DNA of 64,000 bases from Bradyrhizobium sp. NFR13 (lineage in GTDB: Bacteria; Pseudomonadota; Alphaproteobacteria; Rhizobiales; Xanthobacteraceae): NCBI RefSeq assembly GCF_900114605.1, contig NZ_FOTP01000002.1, forward strand, positions 744,001 to 808,000. The letters are read 5' to 3'. Below are positions 24,283 to 33,996 of the stretch, piece by piece; the stretch's first letter is position 1, and the number at the start of each line of letters is the position of its first letter. A model generated the notes under the pieces. It did no database searches, had not been told where the DNA came from, and worked only from the letters and a program-made list of their open reading frames with translations. The translations under genes and the position numbers were made by a program.

Positions 24283-25215
24283 ATGATGGGTACGATGATT
24301 TCCGGACGCGTTCTGCAAGCCACTTTGGCAACGGCAGTCACCATTCTCATTTGCGCGGGATCGCCGGCTCGGGCCCAGTCCGTCGCTGTCATGGTGAACG
24401 GCGAGCCCATCACCAATTTCGATATCGAACAGCGCACCAAATTGAATGCGCTGTCGGGTTCGAAAGCGAATAGCCGGCAGGACGTGATCGACGAATTGAT
24501 CAGCGAGAAGGTGAAGATCAAGGAAGGCAAGAAATACAGTGTCGATCCCGGTGCCTCGGAAGTCGATGGTGCATTTCAGAACATGAGCTCGCGCATGCGC
24601 CTCACTCCGGACCAGCTGGTGCAGTCACTGGCGTCGAAAGGCATCCGCCCGGACACGTTGAAAAGCCGCCTGAAGGCCGACATGGTCTGGAACGCCATAG
24701 TCCGTGGGCGCTTCAAGCAGAGCCTGCAGGTCGGCGAAAAGGAAGTGGATGCAGCCGTCCAGAGCGCCGGCGGCGACGCCATGACCGAAGCATTCGAGTA
24801 TCAGATGCGGCCTGTCGTGCTGGTCGTGCCCCGCGGTGCAGCGTCCGGCATGATGGAAGCGCGGCATAAGGAAGCCGAAGGGCTGCGCGAGCGCATCCAG
24901 AGCTGCGAAGACGCCAACCGCACCTTCAAGTCGATGCAGAATGCGACGATCCGCGATACCGTGGTCAAGACCTCCGCCGACCTGCCGCCATCGCTGCGAG
25001 AACTGCTCGACAAGACCCCGATCGGACGTCTCACGCCTCCGGAAGTGACCCGCCAGGGCGTCGAAATGGTCGCGTTGTGCGCCCGCAAGCCGACCAAGGT
25101 CGATACGCCAAAGAAGCGCGAAGTCCGTGAAAAGATGTTTGCCGAGAAATTCGAGGCAAAGTCGAAATCCTATCTGCAGGATTTGCGCAAGGCGGCGATG
25201 ATCGAATATCGCTAG
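24283..25215 (+). CDS. SurA-type periplasmic chaperone (SurA N-domain plus parvulin-like region)
   Basis: The 310-residue product has a signal peptide (hydrophobic core to GSPARAQ near residue 27) and a SurA N-terminal chaperone region starting VAVMVNGEPITNFDIEQRT. One parvulin-like segment (about 175-285) follows, shorter than the two-domain E. coli SurA. It would escort LptD and other barrels across the periplasm, consistent with its place 91 bases after lptD. Three nearby ATGs (24283, 24286, 24295) are possible starts. Whether the parvulin part is an active isomerase is unclear. Confidence 0.86.
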   Translation: MMGTMISGRVLQATLATAVTILICAGSPARAQSVAVMVNGEPITNFDIEQRTKLNALSGSKANSRQDVIDELISEKVKIKEGKKYSVDPGASEVDGAFQNMSSRMRLTPDQLVQSLASKGIRPDTLKSRLKADMVWNAIVRGRFKQSLQVGEKEVDAAVQSAGGDAMTEAFEYQMRPVVLVVPRGAASGMMEARHKEAEGLRERIQSCEDANRTFKSMQNATIRDTVVKTSADLPPSLRELLDKTPIGRLTPPEVTRQGVEMVALCARKPTKVDTPKKREVREKMFAEKFEAKSKSYLQDLRKAAMIEYR

Positions 25216-25256
25216 TTCCGATCCGGCTTAGGCCGCGACTGGCTTAGGGCGGCACC

Positions 25257-26261
25257 ATGACCAAACCTCTTGCGCTGACATTGGGCGAACCGGCGGGCAT
25301 CGGCCCCGACATTGCCATCGCTGCCTGGCTGCGTCGGCACGAACTCGACCTGCCCCCATTCTATCTGCTTGGCGACCGTGACTTCATGGCCGAACGCGCC
25401 AGGACGCTCGGCCTAGACATCACACTGGCCGATGCAACGCCCGCCAGTGCCGCCCAGACGTTTCCTGACGCATTACCGGTGGTGTCGATCGGGCAGACGG
25501 TAACTGCGCCTCCACGCCGTCCTGACGCTTCCAGCGCGCCGGCAGCCGTCGCTTCGATCCGTCAGGCCGTTACGGATGTGGAAGCCGGCCGCGCCAGCGC
25601 CGTCGTCACCAATCCGATCGCCAAGAGCGTGCTCTACCGAGCAGGCTTCACCCATCCCGGTCACACCGAATTTCTCGCCGAGCTCGCCGCCCGCGACGGC
25701 AAGGTCCCATTGCCGGTGATGCTGCTGTGGTCGCCCGAACTGGCCGTGGTGCCGGTCACGATCCATGTCTCGCTGCGTGATGCCATTGCCCAACTAAGTG
25801 GCCCGCTGATCACTGCCACCGCTCGCATCGTGGTCAACGACATGAAGACCCGTTTCGGCATCAAGCGGCCGCGACTGGCAATTGCTGGCCTCAATCCGCA
25901 TGCCGGCGAAGATGGCTCGATGGGAGATGAGGAGCAGGCCTTCATCATGCACGCGGTCACCGTACTGCAGAACGAAGGCATCGACGCGCGCGGGCCTTTG
26001 TCCTCCGACACCATGTTCCATCCGGCGGCCCGTGCGACCTATGACTGTGCGATCTGCATGTATCACGATCAGGCCCTGATCCCGATCAAAACCATCGCTT
26101 TCGATGAGGGCGTCAACGTCACGCTCGGCCTGCCCTTCATTCGCACCTCGCCCGATCACGGCACCGCGTTCAACATTGCCGGCACCGGCAAGGCCAATCC
26201 GTCGAGCCTGATTGCGGCGCTGAAACTCGCAGCCCGCATGGCGGCGACGCAATCCGCATGA
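25257..26261 (+). CDS. pdxA: 4-Hydroxythreonine-4-phosphate dehydrogenase
   Basis: A 334-residue enzyme of pyridoxal phosphate synthesis that oxidises 4-phosphohydroxythreonine with NAD(P). Family motifs include [10 protein letters not shown] near the N terminus, [33 protein letters not shown] and [11 protein letters not shown], which hold the metal-binding histidines. It follows the SurA-like gene by 41 bases and overlaps rsmA by 4 bases, the order seen in many proteobacteria. Confidence 0.95.
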   Translation: MTKPLALTLGEPAGIGPDIAIAAWLRRHELDLPPFYLLGDRDFMAERARTLGLDITLADATPASAAQTFPDALPVVSIGQTVTAPPRRPDASSAPAAVASIRQAVTDVEAGRASAVVTNPIAKSVLYRAGFTHPGHTEFLAELAARDGKVPLPVMLLWSPELAVVPVTIHVSLRDAIAQLSGPLITATARIVVNDMKTRFGIKRPRLAIAGLNPHAGEDGSMGDEEQAFIMHAVTVLQNEGIDARGPLSSDTMFHPAARATYDCAICMYHDQALIPIKTIAFDEGVNVTLGLPFIRTSPDHGTAFNIAGTGKANPSSLIAALKLAARMAATQSA

Positions 26262-27130
26262 GCACGATCGACGATCTGCCGCCGCTGCGTGACGTCATCA
26301 AACGTTTCGATCTGCAGGCGCGCAAATCGCTCGGCCAGAATTTTCTGCTCGATCTCAATCTCACCGCACGCATCGCACGCGCCGCCGGCCCGTTGGAGGA
26401 TTGCACGGTCATCGAGGTTGGTCCCGGCCCCGGCGGCCTCACCCGTGCATTGCTGGCGACGGGCGCTAGGCGCGTCATCGCCGTCGAGCGTGACGAGCGC
26501 GCGCTCGGCCCGCTCAAGGAAATCGCCGCGCACTATCCCGGCCGGCTCGAGATCGTGATTGGCGACGCACAGACCTTCGATCCCCGCCCGATGCTCGCAG
26601 GCGAGCGCGCCAGGATCGTCGCCAACCTGCCCTATAATATCGGCACGCAGCTCCTGATCGACTGGCTGTGCACGGAGCCGTGGCCGCCCTGGTACGACAT
26701 GATGGTGCTGATGTTCCAGCGCGAGGTAGCGGAACGCATTGTCGCCGTCGAAGACGAAGAAGCCTATGGCCGGCTCGGTGTGCTCTCCAACTGGCGCGCC
26801 GAAACCAAAATCCTGTTCGATATCTCGCCGGCCGCCTTCACGCCGCCCCCGAAGGTGACGTCATCGGTCGTGCGCCTCGTTCCCCGTGCGGAGCCTGAGG
26901 CCTGCGAGCGTCGCCTGCTGGAACAGGTGGCGGCCGCAGCCTTCAACCAACGCCGCAAGATGCTGCGACAGAGCCTGAGGTCGCTCGGTGTCGAGCCGGA
27001 GCGATTGACCACCGCCGCCGGTATCGACGTCACGCGACGCGCAGAGACTGTACCGGTGTCAGGTTTTGTCGCAATGGCGCGCGAATTGTCCGAGATCCGG
27101 AAATCCAAGAGCGTTAGGCCGACGCCTTGA
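26258..27130 (+). CDS. rsmA: 16S rRNA dimethyladenosine transferase
   Basis: A 290-residue KsgA family enzyme that dimethylates two adjacent adenines near the 3' end of 16S rRNA with S-adenosylmethionine. [10 protein letters not shown] (residues 25-34), [13 protein letters not shown] and the catalytic [11 protein letters not shown] are clear. ATG 26258 overlaps the pdxA stop (ATGA). Its 3' end overlaps the convergent MFS gene by 17 bases. It closes the lpt-surA-pdxA-rsmA cluster. Confidence 0.96.
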   Translation: MSTIDDLPPLRDVIKRFDLQARKSLGQNFLLDLNLTARIARAAGPLEDCTVIEVGPGPGGLTRALLATGARRVIAVERDERALGPLKEIAAHYPGRLEIVIGDAQTFDPRPMLAGERARIVANLPYNIGTQLLIDWLCTEPWPPWYDMMVLMFQREVAERIVAVEDEEAYGRLGVLSNWRAETKILFDISPAAFTPPPKVTSSVVRLVPRAEPEACERRLLEQVAAAAFNQRRKMLRQSLRSLGVEPERLTTAAGIDVTRRAETVPVSGFVAMARELSEIRKSKSVRPTP

Positions 27131-28283
27131 TCTCTTGGCCGGGGCTCCTGATCGCAGCCCACATAAAACATGTGCAGGCGAGCGCCACAAACAGCGGCAG
27201 CCCATGCGTCAGTCCCTGCATCGCAGCGCCGGCGAAGATTGGGCCGATCAGCGCACCTGCACCCCACATCAGTCCCATTGCAGCATAGATGCCAACCAGC
27301 TGGCTGCCGCTGAAGCGGCTGCCAACGATGGTCAGCATGATCGTGTAGATTCCAACAAACACACCGCCCCACACAAACAGCAAGGGATAGGTGGTCCATG
27401 GCGACAACAGCGCCCATGGCCAGATCAGCGCGCCGATCACCGCCAGTCCTGCCAGAGCGATGATCATGCGGCGTCGGTCGAGTTTATCGCCGAGCCAGCC
27501 GATCGGTAGTTGCAGCACGATGGCACCGACCATCATGCACGACATCAATTGCGTCGCTTCGGTCTCAAGCCAACCGAGCTTTACGGCATAGAGCGCGAGG
27601 AACGACAGTCCGGCGCTTTCCACTGCGGCATGCAGAACCGTTGCCGCCATCGCGATTGGCGCCAGCAGGATGAAACGCAGCGGATTGGCATCCGCGGGTT
27701 CATCGAACACCGGCTGTGTCGTTCCTGGCGTCGCCAGACACATCAGGGCGAGGATGGAGAATCCTGCGCCGATCCAATAGGCAGTCCCACCCTGCGTCCC
27801 CACAATCGACAGCGTAAGTGGACCAAGCGCGAAGCCTACCGAGAGCGCGGCAGTATAGGCCGCCATAGCGCGGGCCCGTGTCGCGTCGGTGCTGAGGCTG
27901 TTCAGCCACGTTTCTGACATCACGAACAGCGTTTCGGACGCAGCGCCAAGCACGATACGGAGGGGAAACCAGAGCCAGATTGACGGCACGGCCGGAAACA
28001 GCACGAGCACCACGGCGGCGACGGCAAGCGCACCGATCACCATACGCCGCATGCCGACATAGGCGGCAAACCTTGGCAGCACAAATGCCATTGCCAGTAC
28101 ACCGACCGCATGCATCGCGGCATTCGCCCCAATGAATGTGTCGGACGAGCCGCGTTCTGCCAGATCCAGCGCAATCAACGCGGCACTGAGGCTGTAAGTT
28201 AGCCCGAAGATCATCGCAGCCATGATCACCGCGGCACGCGACCAGAGCGTGGAACCGGATACGGAACCGATTGAAGGCTGCAT
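27114..28283 (-). CDS. MFS transporter (YcaD-like)
   Basis: A 389-residue protein with about twelve membrane helices in two halves separated by a polar loop near residue 195 ([10 protein letters not shown]). SETWLN in helix four-five and GRR/DRRRMI loops are like the YcaD branch of the major facilitator family, whose substrates are unknown. ATG 28283 is preferred to the GTG at 28295. The gene is convergent with rsmA, overlapping by 17 bases, and divergent from the HdeD-domain gene. Confidence 0.87.
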   Translation of the reverse strand: MQPSIGSVSGSTLWSRAAVIMAAMIFGLTYSLSAALIALDLAERGSSDTFIGANAAMHAVGVLAMAFVLPRFAAYVGMRRMVIGALAVAAVVLVLFPAVPSIWLWFPLRIVLGAASETLFVMSETWLNSLSTDATRARAMAAYTAALSVGFALGPLTLSIVGTQGGTAYWIGAGFSILALMCLATPGTTQPVFDEPADANPLRFILLAPIAMAATVLHAAVESAGLSFLALYAVKLGWLETEATQLMSCMMVGAIVLQLPIGWLGDKLDRRRMIIALAGLAVIGALIWPWALLSPWTTYPLLFVWGGVFVGIYTIMLTIVGSRFSGSQLVGIYAAMGLMWGAGALIGPIFAGAAMQGLTHGLPLFVALACTCFMWAAIRSPGQEIKASA

Positions 28284-28377
28284 GCGTGACCCCACAGTGA
28301 ACGCAGAGCTCCTCGCATAAAAACATTAATCATCCGCTGGCTATATTTGCCCGGAAAACCGGGATCATGGGCAACCG

Positions 28378-29691
28378 ATGATACGACTGCTGCTACTCCT
28401 GCTGGGCGCGGAAGTGGTGCAACGCCGCTGGCGATTGCTGCTCGCGATCGGTGCGCTGTGGGCAGTCTTAGGCCTCGCTATCGTGATCGACGCGTTCGAT
28501 GGCAGCACGATCGTGCGCCCTCACTATTTCGGCTACCTGCTGCTGCTGGAAGGCATTGTCAGTCTGCTGGCTGCCCTGCTTGCCGTCACGCGCCGGCCAT
28601 ACCAGTTCGCCAAGGCCGTTATCCTGATCGTGCCAGCTATCATCATTGTCGCGCAGCCGCGTCATTCCAATCTGCTGATCGCGATGCTGCTGGGCGGCGT
28701 ATTGCTGCTCGACGGCAGCGCACGCATCGTCAGTGCCTGGGTGGTTCGCTTCGAGAACTGGCGGATGGCCATCGGTGCAGGCGCGGTCGAACTCGTGCTG
28801 GCCGCGACCACATTGGAGCCCTGGCCCACCTGGTACGAGGGCACGATCGGGTTCAACATCGGAGCGCTTCTCATTGGGTCCGGGGTAAGCACCACACTGC
28901 TAGCCAATCGATTGCGGCGCTTGCCATCGGATGCACCTATCTCGATGCTGGTGGGTGGCACCTTTCCTACCGCATTGTGGGTGCCTGCCACACCGGACGA
29001 TGCCGGCAAGGACGATCTCGTCGTGCATGTCTGGACCCCCACAGGGTCCGGCCGTAGCGCACGGCGTCGGCCATTGGTGGATCGCTACATCGCCGCCGTC
29101 GATGCCAATGGGATCGTCTCCACCGGGCATGCGGCACTTGAGCTCGCGCCCAATGTCTATATCAGCCACTACCCCGCCGTCGAAATCGATCGCGCACCGG
29201 ACGAGTTCGGCCGCGTGCTGCGCGCTAGCATCGAGAACGACCTACCCGGCCGTTTCCAGCCGAGCTATGCTGAGGAAGCACAAGGATGGTGCGAGGCCAC
29301 TGAACATATTCGTTTCACGCGCATCGACCGTGTCCGCGTCCGCCACTTCTGGCGCACCTACCGCGTTGATACGACCTACAACCTCACCAGCCGCAATTGC
29401 TCGACCGCGGTAGCGCACGCACTCGATGCCGCGCTCGAAGGTGTGCTTGGACGCACCGAGCGGCCGTGGCGCGCATTTTTCCGGGCCGCGGTCACGCCCG
29501 AGTTGTGGGCCGCGGGCGTCTTGCGACAGCGCGCCGAAGCGATGGCCTGGACACCCGGATTGGTCCTCGACTATGCGCGGCTATTGCAGGTGGTGGTCGA
29601 ACCCGCGCCGGAACAGGTCTCCCCTGACTGGTCGCGCCTGAGACGGCTCAGCATCCGCCGCGCAGCACGGGCCCGCGCACGCGTGACGTGA
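28378..29691 (+). CDS. HdeD-like membrane domain fused to a papain-like (permuted NlpC/P60) domain
   Basis: The 437-residue protein has two parts. Residues 1-185 form about six hydrophobic segments of the HdeD/DUF308 type (LLLAIGALWAVLGLAIVID, LLEGIVSLLAALLAV). From about 205 a soluble domain begins: His251 in STGHAALEL, then Cys341 in SRNCSTAVA. A His followed some 90 residues later by NC-x-x is the order in circularly permuted papain-fold families such as LRAT and DUF4105, so a thiol peptidase, amidase or acyltransferase on the membrane is suggested. The last 60 residues are basic (RRLSIRRAARARARVT). It is alone, divergent from the MFS gene. The domain call in the second half is an inference. 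Confidence 0.62.
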   Translation: MIRLLLLLLGAEVVQRRWRLLLAIGALWAVLGLAIVIDAFDGSTIVRPHYFGYLLLLEGIVSLLAALLAVTRRPYQFAKAVILIVPAIIIVAQPRHSNLLIAMLLGGVLLLDGSARIVSAWVVRFENWRMAIGAGAVELVLAATTLEPWPTWYEGTIGFNIGALLIGSGVSTTLLANRLRRLPSDAPISMLVGGTFPTALWVPATPDDAGKDDLVVHVWTPTGSGRSARRRPLVDRYIAAVDANGIVSTGHAALELAPNVYISHYPAVEIDRAPDEFGRVLRASIENDLPGRFQPSYAEEAQGWCEATEHIRFTRIDRVRVRHFWRTYRVDTTYNLTSRNCSTAVAHALDAALEGVLGRTERPWRAFFRAAVTPELWAAGVLRQRAEAMAWTPGLVLDYARLLQVVVEPAPEQVSPDWSRLRRLSIRRAARARARVT

Positions 29692-29805
29692 CTTCCGCAC
29701 GCGGCGATCTGGATGCGCAGGTGCGAACTTGGCGCTCTTGGGCACCCTTGAACTCGTCCCCATCCTGTGATTGCTAGGATGCAACGAAGTCTAGGGAAAA
29801 ACAAA

Positions 29806-30864
29806 ATGGCAATGATGAAGCGCCAGTCACTGGTGAAATTCGACGCTCCGCTCTGCGAAACCATCGTCGACACACCAAAGCCGCAAGGCAGGGAAGTGTT
29901 GGTCCGCATCGAATGCTGCGGGCTCTGTCATTCAGACCTGCACATCCAAGATGGCTACGCAGATCTTGGCGGCGGCAAGAAGCTCGACACCACGCGCGGC
30001 ATGACCCTGCCCTTCACACTCGGCCACGAAATCGCGGGGATTGTCGATGAAGTCGGTCCCGATGGCGATCAATCGCTGATCGGCAAGAAGAAAGCGGTGT
30101 TCCCCTGGATCGGCTGCGGCAAGTGCCGCGATTGTCTCGCCGGCGATGAGAACCTTTGCACCAAGAACCGCTTCCTGGGGGTAGCGCTCGACGGCGGCTT
30201 CGCAACGCATGTGCTGGTACCGGACGAGAAGTATTTGCTCGATTACGATCCGCTGCCGATCAACATGGCCGCAACCCTGATGTGTTCGGGCATTACGGCT
30301 TACGGCGCACTCAAGCGCCTGGTCGATCGCCCGCGACAGCGCAATCTGCTGCTGGTCGGTCTTGGCGGCGTCGGCATGGCGGGCCTCGCGCTGGCGCAGG
30401 CGATGTTCAAGCAACCGATCTCGGTGGCCGATCTCAATCCGGCAGCACGCGAAGCCGCGCTCAAGAACGGCGCAGCCTTCGCCTACGACCCTTCCGAGCC
30501 CGATGTCGCCAGGCGCATGGTGAAGGAAAATGACGGCGGCTTCGATGGCGTGGTCGACTTTGCCGGCAACGACAAATCCATGAACTTCGCGGTGGCCACG
30601 GTGGCGCGCGGCGGCAAGATCGTGGTGTCCGGCCTGATGGGCGGCGAGTTCAGCCTGCCCATGGTGCAATGGATCTACAAGCGAATGACCATCGAAGGCT
30701 TCATGGTCGGCACACTTGAAGAAGCGAAAGAGCTGATGGCACTGGCTCGCGCCGGAAAACTGAAGCCCACGCCGATGAAGGCGGAGCGGATGGGCGATGC
30801 CCAGAAGTGGATCGACGAATTGCGTGCCGGAAAGGTCGTCGGCCGGATCATGCTGACCAACTGA
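29806..30864 (+). CDS. Zinc-dependent alcohol dehydrogenase
   Basis: A 352-residue medium-chain dehydrogenase. CGLCHSDLHI and GHEIAGIV carry catalytic-zinc ligands, CGKCRDCLAGDENLC the four structural-zinc cysteines, and GLGGVGMAGLA the NAD(P)-binding Rossmann loop. Substrate is not predictable; relatives oxidise simple or aromatic alcohols. I use ATG 29806, with AGGG about 9 bases upstream, rather than the ATG at 29767. It is monocistronic and followed by a palindromic element. Confidence 0.92.
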   Translation: MAMMKRQSLVKFDAPLCETIVDTPKPQGREVLVRIECCGLCHSDLHIQDGYADLGGGKKLDTTRGMTLPFTLGHEIAGIVDEVGPDGDQSLIGKKKAVFPWIGCGKCRDCLAGDENLCTKNRFLGVALDGGFATHVLVPDEKYLLDYDPLPINMAATLMCSGITAYGALKRLVDRPRQRNLLLVGLGGVGMAGLALAQAMFKQPISVADLNPAAREAALKNGAAFAYDPSEPDVARRMVKENDGGFDGVVDFAGNDKSMNFAVATVARGGKIVVSGLMGGEFSLPMVQWIYKRMTIEGFMVGTLEEAKELMALARAGKLKPTPMKAERMGDAQKWIDELRAGKVVGRIMLTN

Positions 30865-30876
30865 ATTAGAGCTCTG

Positions 30877-30905
30877 GCCCGGATTGCGCTTCATGCGATC
30901 CGGGC
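30877..30905. repeat. Palindromic element GCCCGGAT...ATCCGGGC
   Basis: An 8-base inverted repeat with a 13-base loop (TGCGCTTCATGCG) lies 12 bases after the alcohol dehydrogenase and in front of the convergent permease gene. Its form is like a common short repeat in Bradyrhizobium-type genomes. It may serve as a two-way terminator although the U-run is poor. Confidence 0.6.
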
Positions 30906-30967
30906 TAGGATATATCCCTACACCGGCCGCTGGACGGCCAGCAAGCAATGAGCTTCCGGCTGTCTTG

Positions 30968-31792
30968 CTACGACTTCCGCTGTGGGCGCATCGCCTCGCC
31001 GATGGCCACGACGATTGCGCAGATCGCGACCAGCACGATCGAGGCTGCCGATGCGGCCGGCAGATCGGTGCCCGTCTCCGAGATTTTACTGTAGAGCACC
31101 AGCGGCAGGATATTCACCTGCGTGCCGGCCAGTGCCAGCGCCGTACCATAAGCGCCGACGGCAACGGCTGCCGTCAGGCAATAGGCTGCGATCAGGCTCG
31201 GCAGGATCTGCGGCAACATCACCTCGATCAGCGTCCGAATACTCCCCGCACCGAGCGAGCGCGAGGCGAGCATCTGGTTGCGATCGAAGTTGCTGATCGC
31301 TGGCAGCACGATCAGAACAACGCGCGGCACCAGATAGTAGGAATAGGCAAGTCCCAGCCCCACCGGTGAGAAGATAAAGCCGCCGATCACCGCGGGATCG
31401 AAACCGAGTTTGGCCAGCAACAATGTCACGAAGCCGGCGCGGCCGAGCAGAAGGATAAAACCGTAGGCGACGATCAGCCCGGAAAATGTCAGTGGCAGCG
31501 AAATCGCGATCAACGCTGCCGTCCGCAGACCCGGAGCGAAACGCGCCAGCGCAAGTGCCACGCAGAAGCCAACCACGAGCGAGAACAGCGGCGCCACGGT
31601 GCCCAGCACCATCGTCCCCCGCAGACCGTTCCAGAACACCGGATCGCTCACCAGTCGGCCGAAGGCGCTGCCACCGTCCGCGAAGGCGCCGACCAGCACC
31701 GCACAAACCGGGATCAGGAAGAACAATCCCAGTACCACGCTGCCAGGCACGGCAAATGCAGCGAGCATTGATGTCGGAACGCGCGCGCTCAT
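30968..31792 (-). CDS. ABC importer permease (PotB/FbpB-type)
   Basis: A 274-residue inner-membrane protein with six hydrophobic segments and the permease EAA-like loop near residue 195 (ASRSLGAGSIRTLIEVMLPQI) that contacts the ATPase. It is the last gene of a four-gene leftward operon (permease, ATPase, solute-binding protein, permease), separated from the binding-protein gene by a 72-base gap with a strong hairpin. It pairs with the permease at 33993-34781. Confidence 0.9.
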   Translation of the reverse strand: MSARVPTSMLAAFAVPGSVVLGLFFLIPVCAVLVGAFADGGSAFGRLVSDPVFWNGLRGTMVLGTVAPLFSLVVGFCVALALARFAPGLRTAALIAISLPLTFSGLIVAYGFILLLGRAGFVTLLLAKLGFDPAVIGGFIFSPVGLGLAYSYYLVPRVVLIVLPAISNFDRNQMLASRSLGAGSIRTLIEVMLPQILPSLIAAYCLTAAVAVGAYGTALALAGTQVNILPLVLYSKISETGTDLPAASAASIVLVAICAIVVAIGEAMRPQRKS

Positions 31793-31821
31793 CGTGGTCC
31801 TTGCTGTGGAATAACGAAGAT

Positions 31822-31849
31822 GCGATCCCCGCGCTGATGCGGGGATCGC
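31822..31849 (-). terminator. Hairpin inside the ABC operon
   Basis: GCGATCCCCGC pairs perfectly with GCGGGGATCGC over a 6-base loop, 16 bases after the stop of the binding-protein gene and before the second permease. No U-run follows on the minus strand (ATCTTCG), so it is more likely a 3' stabiliser or partial attenuator that raises binding-protein mRNA relative to the permease. Confidence 0.7.
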
Positions 31850-31864
31850 TGTGATGAGTTCAGC

Positions 31865-32944
31865 TTACTGGCCGAGGACGGCCTTTGCCCAGCCGGCATC
31901 GATCTCAGCCTTCTTCGCGGTGGCCTTGGCGATATCCATAGCCTGCACCTGCGGCGCGGCCGGCATCTTGTCGGCAACGCTCGGCGGCAGGCTGACGCCG
32001 GGCACCGCCGGACGGACATAGCCCTCGGCGAAAATCTTCTGGCCTTCGTCGCTCATGATGAAGTTCAGCCAGAGCTTCCCGGCATTGGGGTTCGGGCCGT
32101 TCTTCACCAGCGAGATTGCGTAAGGCGCGGCGGCTGAAGCTTCCTTCGGAATGACAACGGCAACGCCATCGCCGAGACCGTCGGTGAACTTGGCCTTCAG
32201 GCCATCGTTCTCGTAACCGATCCAAATCGGGATCTCGCCCTTCAGGAACTGCGCGTAAGGCGTAGTGCCAACCGTGCGCAGCACATTGCCGGCCTTGGTT
32301 AGCTTGCCAAGATAGTCGATGCCCGGCGCAACATTGTCCATGCTGCCGCCATTGCCGAACGCCGCCGCGAAGGCCACGACCTGGCCCTGCCCGGTCGAAC
32401 GCGGATCCTGATACACGATGGCGTTCTTGTATTCCGGCTTCAGGAGATCGGCCCAACTCTGCGGCACGGTCTTGACCAGCTTGGTGTTGACGAGGAACGC
32501 CACGCTCAGCGTGTGGATCGTAAACCAGCGGCCTTCCGCCTCACGCAGCGGATCGGCGAGCTTGTCGAAATTCACTGGCTTGAAACCGTCGACGACCCCG
32601 GCCTTTGCGGCGTCGAGCGCCGACGCCGCAAAATAATAGGCCGTATCGGCCTGCGGGCGATTGCGCGCCTTGTCGAGGGCGACGACGGTCGCGGCCGAAC
32701 CGAGGTCATTGTACACCATCTCGACACCGGGATAGCGCTTCTGGAAGGCCTTGAACTGGTTGGCCCAGTTGGCCCAGGTCGGCCCCGTATCGAACGACAC
32801 GACGAGTCCTTCTTTACGCGCGGCTTCATACAGCGTCTTCTCGCCGGCATAGAGTTCGGCGCCTTCAAAGGCCCATGCGGACGGGCTGATTGCAATGGCG
32901 AGGGAAGCTGCGGCAACGCCGCTCAGAAACTTGCGTCGGTTCAT
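31865..32944 (-). CDS. ABC importer periplasmic solute-binding protein
   Basis: A 359-residue exported protein. The signal MNRRKFLSGVAAASLAIAIS has a twin-arginine-like RRKFL start and ends near AWAFE. The mature part fits the cluster D family that binds Fe(III), thiamine, spermidine/putrescine or 2-aminoethylphosphonate: EGLVVSFDTGPTWANWANQF, LVNTKLVKTVPQSWADLLKPE and YQDPRSTGQG. The ligand cannot be decided. AAAGGAGATCGAC precedes ATG 32944. A longer frame extending upstream to 33280 overlaps the ATPase gene and is not used. Confidence 0.9.
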   Translation of the reverse strand: MNRRKFLSGVAAASLAIAISPSAWAFEGAELYAGEKTLYEAARKEGLVVSFDTGPTWANWANQFKAFQKRYPGVEMVYNDLGSAATVVALDKARNRPQADTAYYFAASALDAAKAGVVDGFKPVNFDKLADPLREAEGRWFTIHTLSVAFLVNTKLVKTVPQSWADLLKPEYKNAIVYQDPRSTGQGQVVAFAAAFGNGGSMDNVAPGIDYLGKLTKAGNVLRTVGTTPYAQFLKGEIPIWIGYENDGLKAKFTDGLGDGVAVVIPKEASAAAPYAISLVKNGPNPNAGKLWLNFIMSDEGQKIFAEGYVRPAVPGVSLPPSVADKMPAAPQVQAMDIAKATAKKAEIDAGWAKAVLGQ

Positions 32945-32955
32945 GTCGATCTCCT

Positions 32956-33996
32956 TTATGAGGTCGGGGGAAGAAGGCGGATGGCATCGTGCGGGATGGT
33001 CACGCCGGTGATCGGCCCGCGCAGATGGGTTTCGAGCCGAATGGCGCCGCCGGCGACGGCCATATCGATGCGCCTGACAGGACCGAGATAGCGGTCGGCC
33101 GACATGCTGCCCGCGAAGCAGCATGGGTTGCTCGCGTCGACCGGCCCGGTGATGGGCTCGACGCGCTCGGGACGCACAAACACGGTGACCTTCGTGCCGA
33201 CGCTCTTGCCCTGCGTGTCGCAGGCCAGCGTGCCAATCGGTGTCGTCACCATGCCGTCGCCAGTCACGCTGCCGGGCCACAGATTGGATTGTCCCACAAA
33301 GGCCGCGACACTGGCATCGGCCGGCGCCTCATAGAGTTCGCGCGGCGTGCCGATCTGTACGATGCGGCCGTCGCGCATCATCACGACCTTGTCGGCAATC
33401 GACAGCGCCTCTTCCTGATCATGCGTCACCAATAACGTCGCAATGCCGGCCTGGCGCTGCACGCGCAGAATTTCGTCGCGCATTTCCAACCGCAATCCCG
33501 CATCGAGCGCCGACAGCGGCTCATCGAGCAGAAGACCCTGCGGCTCGAACACAAGCGCGCGCGCCAACGCGACGCGCTGTTGCTGACCGCCGGACAATTC
33601 CGCTGGATAGTCTTCCGCGCGCTTGCCCATACCGACACGTCCGAGCATCTCGATGGCCCGCGCGCGCCGTTCCTGTTTGGCGATACCGCGCACCTTCAGC
33701 GGATAGGCGATGTTTTCCCACAGCCGCATATGCGGGAACAACGCATAGTTCTGAAACACGACACCCAGACGACGCGCCTCGGGCAGTGACGCGCCGACAT
33801 CCTTGCCATCGATCAGGATGCGCCCGGTGTCGGGCTTGAGGAAGCCCGCCAGCAATTTCAAAATCGTCGACTTGCCCGACCCCGACGCGCCGATGATCGC
33901 CAGCAATTCGCCGCGGCCGATCTCCAGGGCAATGTCGAACACACCAGTGCTCGTGCCGGGATAGCTGTAGCTCACTTGATCGTATCGCAGCGTCAC
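32956..33996 (-). CDS. ABC importer ATP-binding protein
   Basis: A 346-residue ATPase with Walker A GASGSGKST (residues 36-44), signature LSGGQQQRVALARAL, Walker B GLLLDEPLSALD and the switch histidine in LLVTHDQEEAL. A C-terminal TOBE-like region (about 240-340) is present, as in PotA and FbpC. It overlaps the upstream permease by 4 bases and precedes the binding-protein gene by 11 bases. Confidence 0.94.
   Translation of the reverse strand: MTLRYDQVSYSYPGTSTGVFDIALEIGRGELLAIIGASGSGKSTILKLLAGFLKPDTGRILIDGKDVGASLPEARRLGVVFQNYALFPHMRLWENIAYPLKVRGIAKQERRARAIEMLGRVGMGKRAEDYPAELSGGQQQRVALARALVFEPQGLLLDEPLSALDAGLRLEMRDEILRVQRQAGIATLLVTHDQEEALSIADKVVMMRDGRIVQIGTPRELYEAPADASVAAFVGQSNLWPGSVTGDGMVTTPIGTLACDTQGKSVGTKVTVFVRPERVEPITGPVDASNPCCFAGSMSADRYLGPVRRIDMAVAGGAIRLETHLRGPITGVTIPHDAIRLLPPTS

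Noticed and set aside
23061-24530. 489-codon minus-strand frame over lptD and the surA-like gene
   Set aside because: It is opposite two well-supported genes, has no ribosome site and shows composition typical of antisense frames in high-GC DNA.
32945-33280. Upstream extension of the solute-binding protein frame
   Set aside because: The extension overlaps the ATPase gene, while ATG 32944 has an AAAGGAG site and is followed at once by a signal peptide.
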